Assembly: GCF_027923465.1 (NCBI RefSeq)
Contig: NZ_BRLB01000007.1
Coordinates: 124,001-188,000 of the forward strand
Length of the DNA stretch: 64,000 bases
Source of the DNA: Vallitalea longa
GTDB lineage: Bacteria; Bacillota; Clostridia; Lachnospirales; Vallitaleaceae
Direction of reading: 5' to 3'
The first letter of the stretch is position 1, and every line of letters begins with the position of its first letter. Made by a program: the position numbers and the translations under genes. The notes beneath the pieces were generated by a model. That model was not told where the DNA came from and ran no database searches. It was given only the letters and a program-made list of their open reading frames with translations. Below are positions 1-8,713 of this stretch, piece after piece.

Positions 1-608
1 AAGTTGCAAAACGCATTATAACTGAATATATCAATAATTTAGAATTTTCCCATAGTTAGAGATTAACCATTTAATTATACTCATACAGGAAATAAAATAA
101 ATCGATAATTATAAATCTTATGAATAGTTAATATGAAAATGCTAATATATAAGTATCCTATCTTCACAAATAACAGCAACTTCAGTATGTAGTTTTATCT
201 AATAAATTGACACTAATTAGAATTTATAGTTATAATTATCATCTTATTGTAATAATATCATTTTTTTGCGAATTTTTCAATGTTTTTGTTATTTATTTCT
301 AATTACATAATTTATTAACCAGTATATTAATTATTGTATATTATCAAAACTATATAAAAGGTTATTATATTATAAATTTATCCTAATTAAAACTCTACTT
401 AATTTTTTATATAATTACTATATGTATTTTCAGTGTATTAATTTAATTATGTATTTAATTATTTCGTAATATTACTCAATCAAATATAATTACAAAAATT
501 CTCTACATTAAAAAAACCCATTCTTCGACAGTTTACTTTATTAATAAGTAAAAGCCTAGAATCCTTATTCTATAAAGATTTCTAGACTTTGTAACTGTAA
601 AGATGCAA
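1..608. other. Gene-free AT-rich stretch at the window's left edge
   Basis: About 600 bases with stops in every frame and no convincing ORF. The only structure I can support is the hairpin at 552-589, read as the terminator of the alpha-galactosidase gene. Nothing resembling a tRNA, riboswitch or insertion sequence was seen. Confidence 0.6.
552..589 (-). terminator. Terminator of the alpha-galactosidase gene
   Basis: An inverted repeat of about 10 bp (AAGCCTAGAA against TTCTAGACTT, one G-T pair) with a loop of some 16 bases lies 20 bases after the gene's stop. On the minus strand it is followed by a short T tract (CTTTTACTT). The tract is modest, so termination may be incomplete. Confidence 0.55.
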
Positions 609-2969
609 TTATTGAAACCTTTTTATGTAATAAATCCTTGAACCAAAATCTCCAATGTATCTTACATTTTCATTGAAACCTGCTCCATTAAATTGCTGTA
701 ATAACTTAAATCCAGCATACATCAAACTATCACCAAACGTATCAATCTTTTGAACGTCATTTTTAAACATATAATTATCTGATATGGTCTTATGTACAAT
801 ACCTCTTAATCCATTGGTCTTAACATTAAAAGGTACATAATCATTAATAAGTTCACCGAATCTCTCTATGTTCATATATTGTTCACGGGATTCAAGATGA
901 TATGAAGCATTTTTATCTAATCCTTTTAATTTTACAGTTTCTAAATTTTCATTACTTTCTTGTAACTTCTGATAGTATCCAAGTAAAGCTTCATCTTTAT
1001 CTTTTGAAACAACCATCCAAACAGCATGATTACTGTTAAAAGGAGATTTGATTCTATAAAATGTACCAAACTGTAATAGTTTTCTATGTTTTTTATAAAA
1101 TTCAACTTGTTTTTTAATAGCTTTCTTTTCAAAATTGGATAAATTATTTAAATTAAGCTCATAGCCTAAAAGTCCAAAACAAGCTACATTAAATCTTGAT
1201 TCTATATTATTTTGTCTTAATACCTGATGAGAAGGATTCGATCCTACATGAGCACCAAGAGTACTTAATGGATATAATAATGATGAACCATATTGAATGT
1301 TCATTCTTTCTCCTGGATCAGTATTATCACTTGCCCATGTTTGAGGCATATAATATAGCATCCCAAGATCATATCTGTTACCACCGCTGGCACAACTTTC
1401 AAACAAGATATCTTCAAAATCATTTTTTAATCGTCCTATCAAATCATATAAACCCAATATATATCTATGTGCTAATTCTTTTTGCCTGTGTTTTGGCAAA
1501 TATGAGGAATATATGTCAGTTACGGATCTATTCATATCCCACTTAACATATCTGACTTTTCCTCGTTTAAATACACTGCTAAGCTGATTATAAAGATAAC
1601 TTATTACATTAGGATTAGCCATATCCAGCATAAGCTGGTTTCTTCCTAATGATGATTCCCTATTATCGAGTTTAATAACCCAATTTGGATGTCTTCTATA
1701 TAAATCGCTTTCTTTAGATATCATTTCTGGTTCTACCCAAATACCAAATTGCAAGCCTAATTCATTTATTTTACTACTTAATCCTGCCAAACCATTAGGA
1801 AGTTTTTTATTATCCTCAATCCAATCGCCTAAACTGGTTGTATCATCGTTACGCCCTTTGAACCACCCATCATCAAGAACAAATAATTCCATACCTAATT
1901 CTTTAGCCATTTTTGCAAGTTTCAATAATTTCTTTTCATTGAAGTCAAAATATACTGCTTCCCAACTGTTATATAATAAAGGTCTTTTCCTGAACTGCCA
2001 TTGTTTTGGAATTAAGTTATAATTAATAGCATTATGAAAATTTCTACTCATATCACCTAGTCCCCTATATGAATATGTCATAATCACTTCAGGTGTTTGA
2101 AATTCTTTCTTTTCATCTAATATCCAGCTAAAATCAAAAGGATTAATCCCCATTTGTATTCTAGTTCGATTATGGGGATTAACTTCTACCAAACCTTGAT
2201 GATTTCCGCTATATATTAAAGCAAATCCATAACATGAACCATAATCTTCTGTAACATCAATATCTGCTAAACACATAAAAGGATTATGATCGGCACTTGA
2301 AGTGAATCTTTTAGAGTTAATATAATATACACCTTTTTTAAGTCGTTGCTTTTGTATATGCTTTTCTCTAATCCATTTACCTTCAAGAGTTATTAGGTCA
2401 TAATTGTTATTTTCGAAATCAATGTTTAGACTCATAGCTTTTTCTATTTTTATTTTACTAGATTCCCCATTAATGATTTTCATACTTCTAGTTATGATAT
2501 CTCTATCATAGAACACCTTATATATTAATACAACATATACGTCAACAATCTGATCATATAGAGTTATTTCCAGCGACTCCACTTTATCTTCATTTTGAAA
2601 AGTATGAGGTAATCCAATTAACTGTTTATTGCCTTCATAAATAATATGAGATTGATATAAGAAATCACTTACTCTTGAGTTGTCTTCCATTTCTATTTGT
2701 AACGAAGGTTCTCCATAATCAGATTTACCATATGTGGCTATTTCTAAATTAGTTACGTTCAAAGAATAATTATTACATTTCTTGCTATAATCAGTTTCAT
2801 TCCCGACTGGTGTAGCGTAGCTTCTATATAGATTACTGTAATCATTTCTATCTTTTATTCTTCTTCCATAGTATAGATGAGATAGATGATTAGATTTTAG
2901 TACTTTCATAATATAGCTAGTATTAGCTGTTGATAAATGAAACTCATTGTTATTATTAACATAAATCAT
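609..2969 (-). CDS. Alpha-galactosidase, glycoside hydrolase family 36
   Basis: Cytoplasmic enzyme of 786 residues that should release terminal alpha-1,6-linked galactose from raffinose-type or galactomannan oligosaccharides. The length suits bacterial GH36 (about 730-790). Seen in the sequence: an N-terminal beta-sandwich, then a TIM barrel with the YVKWDMNR motif holding the nucleophile Asp (about residue 478) and the ASDNTDPGE motif holding the acid/base Asp (about 546), plus LFVLDDGWF and FESCASGG. No signal peptide is visible, so substrates must be imported, perhaps by the sugar ABC system at 32063-35122. The ATG at 2969 is preferred over an upstream GTG at 2978 because AAGGAAGGTG lies at proper distance from the ATG and overlaps the GTG. 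It appears monocistronic, with a promoter-like pair at 3061-3089 and a dyad element upstream. Confidence 0.93.
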   Translation of the reverse strand: MIYVNNNNEFHLSTANTSYIMKVLKSNHLSHLYYGRRIKDRNDYSNLYRSYATPVGNETDYSKKCNNYSLNVTNLEIATYGKSDYGEPSLQIEMEDNSRVSDFLYQSHIIYEGNKQLIGLPHTFQNEDKVESLEITLYDQIVDVYVVLIYKVFYDRDIITRSMKIINGESSKIKIEKAMSLNIDFENNNYDLITLEGKWIREKHIQKQRLKKGVYYINSKRFTSSADHNPFMCLADIDVTEDYGSCYGFALIYSGNHQGLVEVNPHNRTRIQMGINPFDFSWILDEKKEFQTPEVIMTYSYRGLGDMSRNFHNAINYNLIPKQWQFRKRPLLYNSWEAVYFDFNEKKLLKLAKMAKELGMELFVLDDGWFKGRNDDTTSLGDWIEDNKKLPNGLAGLSSKINELGLQFGIWVEPEMISKESDLYRRHPNWVIKLDNRESSLGRNQLMLDMANPNVISYLYNQLSSVFKRGKVRYVKWDMNRSVTDIYSSYLPKHRQKELAHRYILGLYDLIGRLKNDFEDILFESCASGGNRYDLGMLYYMPQTWASDNTDPGERMNIQYGSSLLYPLSTLGAHVGSNPSHQVLRQNNIESRFNVACFGLLGYELNLNNLSNFEKKAIKKQVEFYKKHRKLLQFGTFYRIKSPFNSNHAVWMVVSKDKDEALLGYYQKLQESNENLETVKLKGLDKNASYHLESREQYMNIERFGELINDYVPFNVKTNGLRGIVHKTISDNYMFKNDVQKIDTFGDSLMYAGFKLLQQFNGAGFNENVRYIGDFGSRIYYIKRFQ

Positions 2970-3060
2970 TCTTTTCACCTTCCTTAAGCATATTCAATAT
3001 ATTTGATCAACCATTACAAAGCGAATTCCCCACAATGTGTAAAAGTTCTTTCTGGTTATT

Positions 3061-3089
3061 AGTGTATCATAACGTATATTTCATGTAAA
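3061..3089 (-). promoter_or_regulatory. Candidate sigma-A promoter of the alpha-galactosidase gene
   Basis: On the minus strand TTTACA (3084-3089) and TACACT (3061-3066) are separated by 17 bases, leaving an untranslated leader of about 85 bases. The dyad repeat at 3096-3154 ends about 8 bases upstream of the -35 box, as an activator or repressor site would. Confidence 0.45.
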
Positions 3090-3095
3090 CTTACC

Positions 3096-3154
3096 GCGTA
3101 TGAAAACACTTCTATTTCATATGCTAATAAAGAGGACTGCCAATAAGATAGAAA
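3096..3154. repeat. Dispersed dyad element, copy 1 (other copy at 15131-15187)
   Basis: About 57 bp closely resembling 15131-15187. It contains an imperfect palindrome (arms GTATGAAA and TTTCATAT, about 9-base centre), followed by a partly conserved GACT.GCC...AAGATA tail. Both copies sit between the terminator of one minus-strand gene and a promoter-like pair of the next. Confidence 0.55.
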
Positions 3155-3156
3155 AT

Positions 3157-3185
3157 GAGCAGTTCACTATTTAGCGTAACTGCTC
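3157..3185 (-). terminator. Terminator after the BofC-like gene
   Basis: An 8-bp perfect stem (GAGCAGTT / AACTGCTC) with a 13-base loop lies 50 bases after the stop of the 335-residue gene. On the minus strand it is followed by ATTTTC, a weak T tract. Confidence 0.45.
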
Positions 3186-3234
3186 CTTCTTATATTTATT
3201 AATAATCATATTGTTTTTTATAATCTTTTTGTTC

Positions 3235-4242
3235 TTAGCTTGTATAATTTTCTAATAGCCTAATCAGTTCTTCTTCGTTATTTACTGTTATTCCTTTTTT
3301 TAATTTATTCATCAACTCTTCTTCTAGACCACTAACAGGAGTTTCAACAACTTTTCGCAAGTATTCTTCTAAAAGTTTATTTAAACTATCTGACTCCATA
3401 TTAGATGAATATCTTTCATCCTGTTTATAATCATAGAAAATTCCCATCACTCCATTATATTCTTTTAAAATATATTTTTTACTTTGGTTTAGTTTATTCA
3501 GATGCCATAATTTCTTAAGGATTTCAGATAGTTCCTCTTCACCGTATACTATTATTCCGTTATTTAATTTTTCCTGTTCTTCCCATACAAGGTTATTTAC
3601 TTCTATATCAATTGTATCTCTCAGATAGTCATTGATATTAACATTATTCTCTTCACCTCTATAGTCATGAAAAACCCCTATATTAGTATTATATCTCTTA
3701 ATAATATAATATTTATCAGAACGGTCTTCAATTATCGTTCTAAGAATAACTTTTTCTGCTGAAAAAGATATTAACTGATATTCAGGATAAAATTCCTCTA
3801 TCTGTTCTCTTGTCAGATTAATCATATAGTATGGTGGTTCAACTTCTTTCTCAATCTCGAGTTTACCATCCACTGTATAATAATTCTGGTATTCTATACG
3901 TGTTGAAGACATTATCTTAGGCTCTTTTACAGTATCTACTGAAACTATATCATTGTTGACATTACCTGCTATTGGTTCAATATCAGTAATGTTTTCTTTA
4001 TAATTTTCTATATAATTTTCTTCCTCAATCAGATTTTGACTATTATTCTGTAATAGATTTTCACTGTTGTTTTCAATATTGTCCAAATCAGTTTGGTCTA
4101 TATTTTTATCAAGCAGTAATTCATTATCGTTTTCATTAATATTATCATTAAATACATATCCATAAAATTCATTAACTGCAATTACACTTATAGCAACTAC
4201 ACATACAATTGAAGCTATAATTAGTATTTTTTTGTTCTTCAC
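3235..4242 (-). CDS. Membrane-anchored protein with two BofC-like C-terminal domains
   Basis: 335 residues: an N-terminal transmembrane anchor (about 5-25), an Asn/Glu-rich acidic linker (about 30-115), then two homologous units of about 90 residues. Each unit carries a Tyr-rich strand followed by GVFHDY or GIFYDY and ends in L..GI.V..EEEL..LL. This pattern resembles the BofC C-terminal domain of Firmicutes, which in B. subtilis acts between forespore and mother cell to restrain SpoIVB signalling. Here the domain is duplicated and attached to the outside face of a membrane. The GTG at 4242 is preferred because AAGGAG lies 8 bases before it, while the upstream GTG at 4251 overlaps that site. 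The gene stands alone between terminators. A role in sporulation signalling is inference. Confidence 0.55.
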   Translation of the reverse strand: MKNKKILIIASIVCVVAISVIAVNEFYGYVFNDNINENDNELLLDKNIDQTDLDNIENNSENLLQNNSQNLIEEENYIENYKENITDIEPIAGNVNNDIVSVDTVKEPKIMSSTRIEYQNYYTVDGKLEIEKEVEPPYYMINLTREQIEEFYPEYQLISFSAEKVILRTIIEDRSDKYYIIKRYNTNIGVFHDYRGEENNVNINDYLRDTIDIEVNNLVWEEQEKLNNGIIVYGEEELSEILKKLWHLNKLNQSKKYILKEYNGVMGIFYDYKQDERYSSNMESDSLNKLLEEYLRKVVETPVSGLEEELMNKLKKGITVNNEEELIRLLENYTS

Positions 4243-4369
4243 CAAAATCACTCCTTACGAGTATTTTTGGTATAAGTATTAACAATATTTACAAATTTTA
4301 TACATATTTATGTTTTCTTTGAATATCCTACAAGATTAACAGTAATTATATTTTAATTTTATGCCAAAC

Positions 4370-5995
4370 TTATTTTAACAATCTTACCTTGTATAATAGT
4401 TTAACTAATTTATCACCTTGGGGTACTAAATATAATTCTTCTTCATCAACACCCTTTAATTTGACCAATAATAACAAATAAACTATTATCCCTACAAATA
4501 TTGCAACTAATGTTGATATCATATTCCCTATATTCATTACGTCAAATAATCTAATAACTATATTACAACATAATCCCATTATCAGTGCTGAGATAGCAGG
4601 AATCACATATGTCTTTTTGATATCGAATCTAATTCTAGTATATTTTTTTATTGCTCTCATATTAAAGAATGCTGAACTAAATGAGAATATTATATTAGTC
4701 ACAACAGCTCCAATTAAATTAGTATTAAAAACATATAGTAGAATTATATTGAAGAATATTTTAATAAGCAATGACTTGACAGCACTTATAACTGGAATTC
4801 TCAATTTGTTCATTCCTTGTAATATACCAATTGATATTGTGGATAAGCCAAAAAATACAACGGATATAACTCCTATCTTAAGTAATAACGCTGTTTTTTC
4901 TAGATTAGTTTCACCAAATAACAATCTAATTATAGGTGTAGATAAAACAAATATCCCTACACACGCTGGAATGGCAATGAACATTGTGAACCTGATTGCC
5001 ATATTAATTTTTCTTTTTATCTGTTTCTTGTCTTTTAACACTATTGATGTTGTGATACTAGGTATTGTAGCAGCAGCAATAGATGATGCAATGGAAATTG
5101 GAAGCGTTATAATGGTTTTGTATTTTCCAGTTAACAAACCATATAGGGTATCAGCCGTTTCTTGATTATATTCATGAAACCTTAAAGCATCATTAAACAT
5201 TATCATATCAACTAAATTAGTTAAATGAAATGTTGCACTACCTATAACTATAGGTACAGCAGTCATGAGAACCAATTTTGCATAACTCGGATAAGTATTG
5301 CTATCGCTAGAATGAGTATCTTTATTAACCCGTTTCATAAATAGCTTTCTTGACATAAAATAAATAGCTATCAAAGTTAATAATCCTGATAAAGCTCCTA
5401 TTCCCGTTCCAAATGTTCCTCCAGCTGCTGCGAATTCATAACCTTTCGATAAGAACATAGTAGCTAAAACAATACTAAATATCGCATTAAAAATCTGTTC
5501 TACTATTTGTGAAACAGCAGTAGGAATCATTGTGTTCATCCCTTGGAAGTATCCCCTAAATACTGCCATTAATGAAAATATAAGTACAGTTGGAGCTAAT
5601 GCTTGTAAAGCATATTTTGACTTTTCACTATAAACCAATTTCGCAAGTAGATCAGAACCAAAAAACATGATACTTGCTGATATTATCCCTATAATAAGTG
5701 CAAGCACTACAGCAGAGATAAATATTTTATGGGCCTCTTTATATTTCTTTACAGCCATTCTTGCCGATACAAGTTTTGATACACCCGCTGGAAAACCATA
5801 TGATGAAATAACAAGTGCAAAAGAATATATGCTAAATGCCTTATTATAACATCCCATTCCAACATCTCCTATAGTATTTACTAATGGGATTTTGTAAGCA
5901 AAACCAATTAATCTAACTATTATTCCTGCTAGAGCTAATATTGCCCCCTGAACTGCTAAGTTACTACCTTTTTTCTTTTGTTTCGAACTATTCAT
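4370..5995 (-). CDS. SpoVB/MurJ-type oligosaccharide flippase (MOP superfamily)
   Basis: 541 residues with about 14 hydrophobic segments, starting with a basic tail (SSKQKKKGS) and then AGIIVRLIGFAYKIPL, typical of the polysaccharide transport family that includes SpoVB, YkvU and YtgP. These proteins flip lipid-linked glycan precursors such as lipid II across the membrane; SpoVB does so for the spore cortex. Further family signs are FRGYFQGMNTM and GILQGMNKLRIP. The ATG at 5995 has GAGGTG 5 bases upstream, so the GTG at 6001 is not used. It follows the cdd terminator and is probably transcribed alone. In B. subtilis the matching position after cdd is held by era. Which family member it is cannot be told by eye. 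Confidence 0.8.
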   Translation of the reverse strand: MNSSKQKKKGSNLAVQGAILALAGIIVRLIGFAYKIPLVNTIGDVGMGCYNKAFSIYSFALVISSYGFPAGVSKLVSARMAVKKYKEAHKIFISAVVLALIIGIISASIMFFGSDLLAKLVYSEKSKYALQALAPTVLIFSLMAVFRGYFQGMNTMIPTAVSQIVEQIFNAIFSIVLATMFLSKGYEFAAAGGTFGTGIGALSGLLTLIAIYFMSRKLFMKRVNKDTHSSDSNTYPSYAKLVLMTAVPIVIGSATFHLTNLVDMIMFNDALRFHEYNQETADTLYGLLTGKYKTIITLPISIASSIAAATIPSITTSIVLKDKKQIKRKINMAIRFTMFIAIPACVGIFVLSTPIIRLLFGETNLEKTALLLKIGVISVVFFGLSTISIGILQGMNKLRIPVISAVKSLLIKIFFNIILLYVFNTNLIGAVVTNIIFSFSSAFFNMRAIKKYTRIRFDIKKTYVIPAISALIMGLCCNIVIRLFDVMNIGNMISTLVAIFVGIIVYLLLLVKLKGVDEEELYLVPQGDKLVKLLYKVRLLK

Positions 5996-6107
5996 CTTCA
6001 CACCTCAAAAATAAAATAAAGTCTCTTATATATTATACTATAATTTTACATTTTTCAAATAAAGTTTACATTATTATTTTTTAAGATATATTATTTTTCA
6101 AATAAAC

Positions 6108-6150
6108 AAGCTATAGTATTAGCTAATATTGTTGACTAATACTATAGCTT
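6108..6150. terminator. Strong hairpin between cdd and the flippase gene
   Basis: A perfect 15-bp stem (6108-6122 with 6136-6150) with a 13-base loop. It lies downstream of cdd on the minus strand, where GTTTATTT follows. The plus strand has TTTT after it, so it could work in both directions. Confidence 0.75.
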
Positions 6151-6188
6151 TTATATCAATTTCTAAAAAATTACATGATTAAATATAA

Positions 6189-6569
6189 TTATAAATCAAA
6201 TCTCACTGGTAAAAGATCATCTAGTTCGTATATTTTTGTTTCACCTTTATCGTTAGCCAATATTATTTTACCTTTTGGCATTAACTCTGCCATTACCTGT
6301 CTACATATACCACAAGGAGGAGTAAAATCACCGCTTGAACTTACAATTGCAATTGCTTCAAAATCTCTGTCTCCTTCAGATATTGCCTTGAATAATGCAG
6401 TTCTTTCAGCACAGTTAGTAGCTCCAAATGAAGCATTTTCAATATTACACCCTCTGTATACCTTTCCATGTGTTGTTACAACAGCAGCTCCTACACTAAA
6501 ATTAGAATAAGGGACATATGCCATTTCTTTTGCCTTAAGTGCTTCTCTAACTAATTCGTTATAATCCAT
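6189..6569 (-). CDS. cdd: Cytidine deaminase
   Basis: 126 residues, the usual size of homotetrameric cytidine deaminases, which convert cytidine and deoxycytidine to uridine and deoxyuridine in pyrimidine salvage. All family motifs are present: the YSNFSVGAA substrate loop, GCNIENASFGATNCAERTA with one Cys zinc ligand and the catalytic Glu, and PPCGICRQV with the other two Cys ligands. The ATG at 6569 begins the conserved MDYNELV; an in-frame extension to 6626 lacks a ribosome site and family similarity. It closes the conserved yqfC-to-cdd gene order, although here a YerB-like lipoprotein gene separates it from dgkA. Confidence 0.95.
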   Translation of the reverse strand: MDYNELVREALKAKEMAYVPYSNFSVGAAVVTTHGKVYRGCNIENASFGATNCAERTALFKAISEGDRDFEAIAIVSSSGDFTPPCGICRQVMAELMPKGKIILANDKGETKIYELDDLLPVRFDL

Positions 6570-6647
6570 ATTACAATCATTCCTTTCATATAACATATAA
6601 AACAGTTCCTTTAGTAAATTATGCATTATATAAATAGTAATCAGTAA

Positions 6648-7796
6648 CTATTTAGTAAAAGTTATTTTATCTTTTCTGTTCCTAGGGAAAACTGAAACCC
6701 ATGTTTTTCCTCTATTTATTTTAATCTCTTCTCCACCTTCATTATAATATAACGTCGGTTGATAATGAGAAGTTTTCTTCCATGTTATTTTTGTAGCTTT
6801 ACCATTAGTGATATAATATCCATCTCCAGAATCCACTAGTGACATATCCATACAACCGTATTTGTCACCTTTTATGGTCCATATATTGGAAAATTGAATT
6901 ATGATATTCTTAAATTTCAGTTGTTCATCCGTTTCTCGATCAATATGTTTACCACTGAATTGGAATCTATAATACATTTTATCCTTTTCATTATACTCAA
7001 ACCAAGGTTTTTGTTCATAATGGGAATATGGCAAATCTATATATGTTGCTTCCATATTTGAAACTAAATCCAACTCATCATCAGCAAATTTGAATTTGGA
7101 TTTAAAATTTTCATCAATATTTTCTCTATATCCAACTTGTTTCCAAGTCTTCATCAATTTTTCATAACTAGTATAAGTACTATGAGGTCTTACTCTAGTT
7201 GGGTCTTGGAAACACATAACCGCATCAAGTCCAGAAAGTCCTTCTAGATGAGGTGAATTCCATTCAGTGAATTTTTTAAATGCATGAGTACTTTTACCAT
7301 AATGAACATATATAGCATCATGGTCAAAAGCAAAATCAAGATAATAATGTCTTGCACTTCTTACTGGACCTATCTTTTCTGCATCAAAATCTCTGAAAAC
7401 AGCAAAAAGTCTTGTGATACCACCTTCAACAAGTGTTTCATACACTATATCTGCTTGAGCAATTCCACTCTGTGGCATAGCCGCCTTTAAATTATTAATC
7501 ATTATCCCTATAGGTCTTCTATTGGCAGCTTCTTCACTAATCCAAAGACCTGTCAATGTATTAATTACCTTTCCTTCGCGATTATCTTTTTCTTCTGTAT
7601 TTTTCCCATTTTCAAGTGTTATATCAATATAATTGTTATCTGCTAAAATATCTAGTACACTTGCTTTAGTATTGTTTTCATCATTCGTATTATCCTCGGA
7701 TACTTTGTCTTTTTTGCAACCAGTTATTGTAAGCATTGTTAATGTTATTACTGCCAAAGTTATTGTTATAAGTACTTTATTAAGTGGTTTATTCAT
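6648..7796 (-). CDS. YerB-like lipoprotein (DUF3048)
   Basis: 382 residues beginning with a lipoprotein signal peptide: basic start, hydrophobic core and lipobox LTITGC, predicted to be lipidated at the Cys near residue 27 and held on the outer face of the membrane. The rest matches the two-part DUF3048 family of B. subtilis YerB: RRPIGIMINN, SGIAQADIVYETLVEGG, ITRLFAVF and KIGPVRSAR in the N-terminal part, and a C-terminal part ending in NRGKTWVSVFP. The family is secreted and its biochemical role is not established. It interrupts the otherwise syntenic dgkA-cdd pair, which suggests insertion into an ancestral operon. Only a distant AGAAGGG precedes the ATG. Confidence 0.85.
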   Translation of the reverse strand: MNKPLNKVLITITLAVITLTMLTITGCKKDKVSEDNTNDENNTKASVLDILADNNYIDITLENGKNTEEKDNREGKVINTLTGLWISEEAANRRPIGIMINNLKAAMPQSGIAQADIVYETLVEGGITRLFAVFRDFDAEKIGPVRSARHYYLDFAFDHDAIYVHYGKSTHAFKKFTEWNSPHLEGLSGLDAVMCFQDPTRVRPHSTYTSYEKLMKTWKQVGYRENIDENFKSKFKFADDELDLVSNMEATYIDLPYSHYEQKPWFEYNEKDKMYYRFQFSGKHIDRETDEQLKFKNIIIQFSNIWTIKGDKYGCMDMSLVDSGDGYYITNGKATKITWKKTSHYQPTLYYNEGGEEIKINRGKTWVSVFPRNRKDKITFTK

Positions 7797-7856
7797 TTTT
7801 ACATCATACCCTTCTCTTTAGTATATTTCTAATTTTAATCTTTCATGTCTCACAGA

Positions 7857-8213
7857 TTAGTAAATTTTAGGTATAAATAATATACATCCGATGATAACTG
7901 CGCCAAAAGCAGCTAATAAAGTAGCTCCTGCAGCAATATCTTTTGCATATTTCCCTAATTGACTATACTTGTTTCCACAAACCAGATCTACAGTATATTC
8001 AACAGCCGTATTCAATAATTCAGTGATAATAACCATCATTATAGTGATAATAAGTATCATATATTCCCACTTGGTAAAATCAAAATACCAAGCAAACAAT
8101 ATAACCATAATAGTAGCTAATACATGAAGTTTAAAATTCCTTTCAGTTTTAAAAGCTTGAAATATACCTCTAAAGGCACATCTAAAACTATCAGTCAGGT
8201 GTCTATTCTTCAT
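7857..8213 (-). CDS. dgkA: Undecaprenol/diacylglycerol kinase, DgkA family
   Basis: 118 residues with three transmembrane helices and a short amphipathic N-terminus, the standard size for Gram-positive DgkA. The family signature is clear: RHLTDSFRCAFRG near the start, the active-site helix TELLNTAVEYTVD, and KDIAAGATLLAA. In Firmicutes this enzyme phosphorylates undecaprenol, recycling the carrier lipid for cell-wall synthesis. The start codon overlaps the ybeY stop by 4 bases, so the two are translationally coupled. This adjacency is shared with B. subtilis (yqfG-dgkA). Confidence 0.93.
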   Translation of the reverse strand: MKNRHLTDSFRCAFRGIFQAFKTERNFKLHVLATIMVILFAWYFDFTKWEYMILIITIMMVIITELLNTAVEYTVDLVCGNKYSQLGKYAKDIAAGATLLAAFGAVIIGCILFIPKIY

Positions 8214-8713
8214 CTTCTAAGACCTACTTCATTTAATATTTGTTTTTGCTTAGAAAGCATAACTTGTTCTTCCTCTTGTATCATATGATCATAACCCATT
8301 AAATGTAACATGCTATGAGCTGTTAAAAAGCCGATTTCTCTTTCTAATGAATGATCATATTCTTGTGCCTGCTGTTTAGCTCTTTCTAGTGAAATTATTA
8401 TGTCGCCTAACATAAGTTCTCCTGTATCCAAGTCGAACCATTCGTCATTATCTTCTTCTATTTCATCAAAATTACTTGGTCTAGTAAAATCTATCAAAGG
8501 AAATGACAATACATCTGTTGGCTTGTCCATATTCCTATATTCTTTATTGATTTCTTTTATCTTCTCATTATCAGTAATTGTTACACTGATTTCAACTTCA
8601 TAAGGGCATTCTTCTTGTTCTAATGACTGTGCAATTACTTTATTTATGATATCCATATAGTTCTTATCTAGTTTTTCTTCAAGTTCATTATTTATTATTA
8701 TCGACAACTTCAT
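8210..8713 (-). CDS. ybeY: rRNA maturation endoribonuclease YbeY
   Basis: 167 residues of the UPF0054 metal-dependent RNase family, needed for 16S rRNA 3'-end processing and ribosome quality control. The zinc-binding H-x3-H-x5-H signature is seen in HSMLHLMGYDH near residue 130, and NKEYRNMDKPTDVLSFP is the usual central motif. An acidic insert (about 78-94, EEDNDEWFD) precedes the conserved LGDIIIS. The gene starts inside the 3' end of the HD-domain gene (26-base overlap) and overlaps dgkA by 4 bases. The order phoH-pgpH-ybeY-dgkA is an old Firmicutes cluster. Confidence 0.94.
   Translation of the reverse strand: MKLSIIINNELEEKLDKNYMDIINKVIAQSLEQEECPYEVEISVTITDNEKIKEINKEYRNMDKPTDVLSFPLIDFTRPSNFDEIEEDNDEWFDLDTGELMLGDIIISLERAKQQAQEYDHSLEREIGFLTAHSMLHLMGYDHMIQEEEQVMLSKQKQILNEVGLRR

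Noticed and set aside
3096-3154. Catabolite-responsive element (CcpA site) in the dyad element
   Set aside because: TGAAAACG in copy 2 recalls the first part of a cre site, but the second half does not match in either copy and the CG centre is CA in copy 1. The longer shared dyad explains the similarity better.
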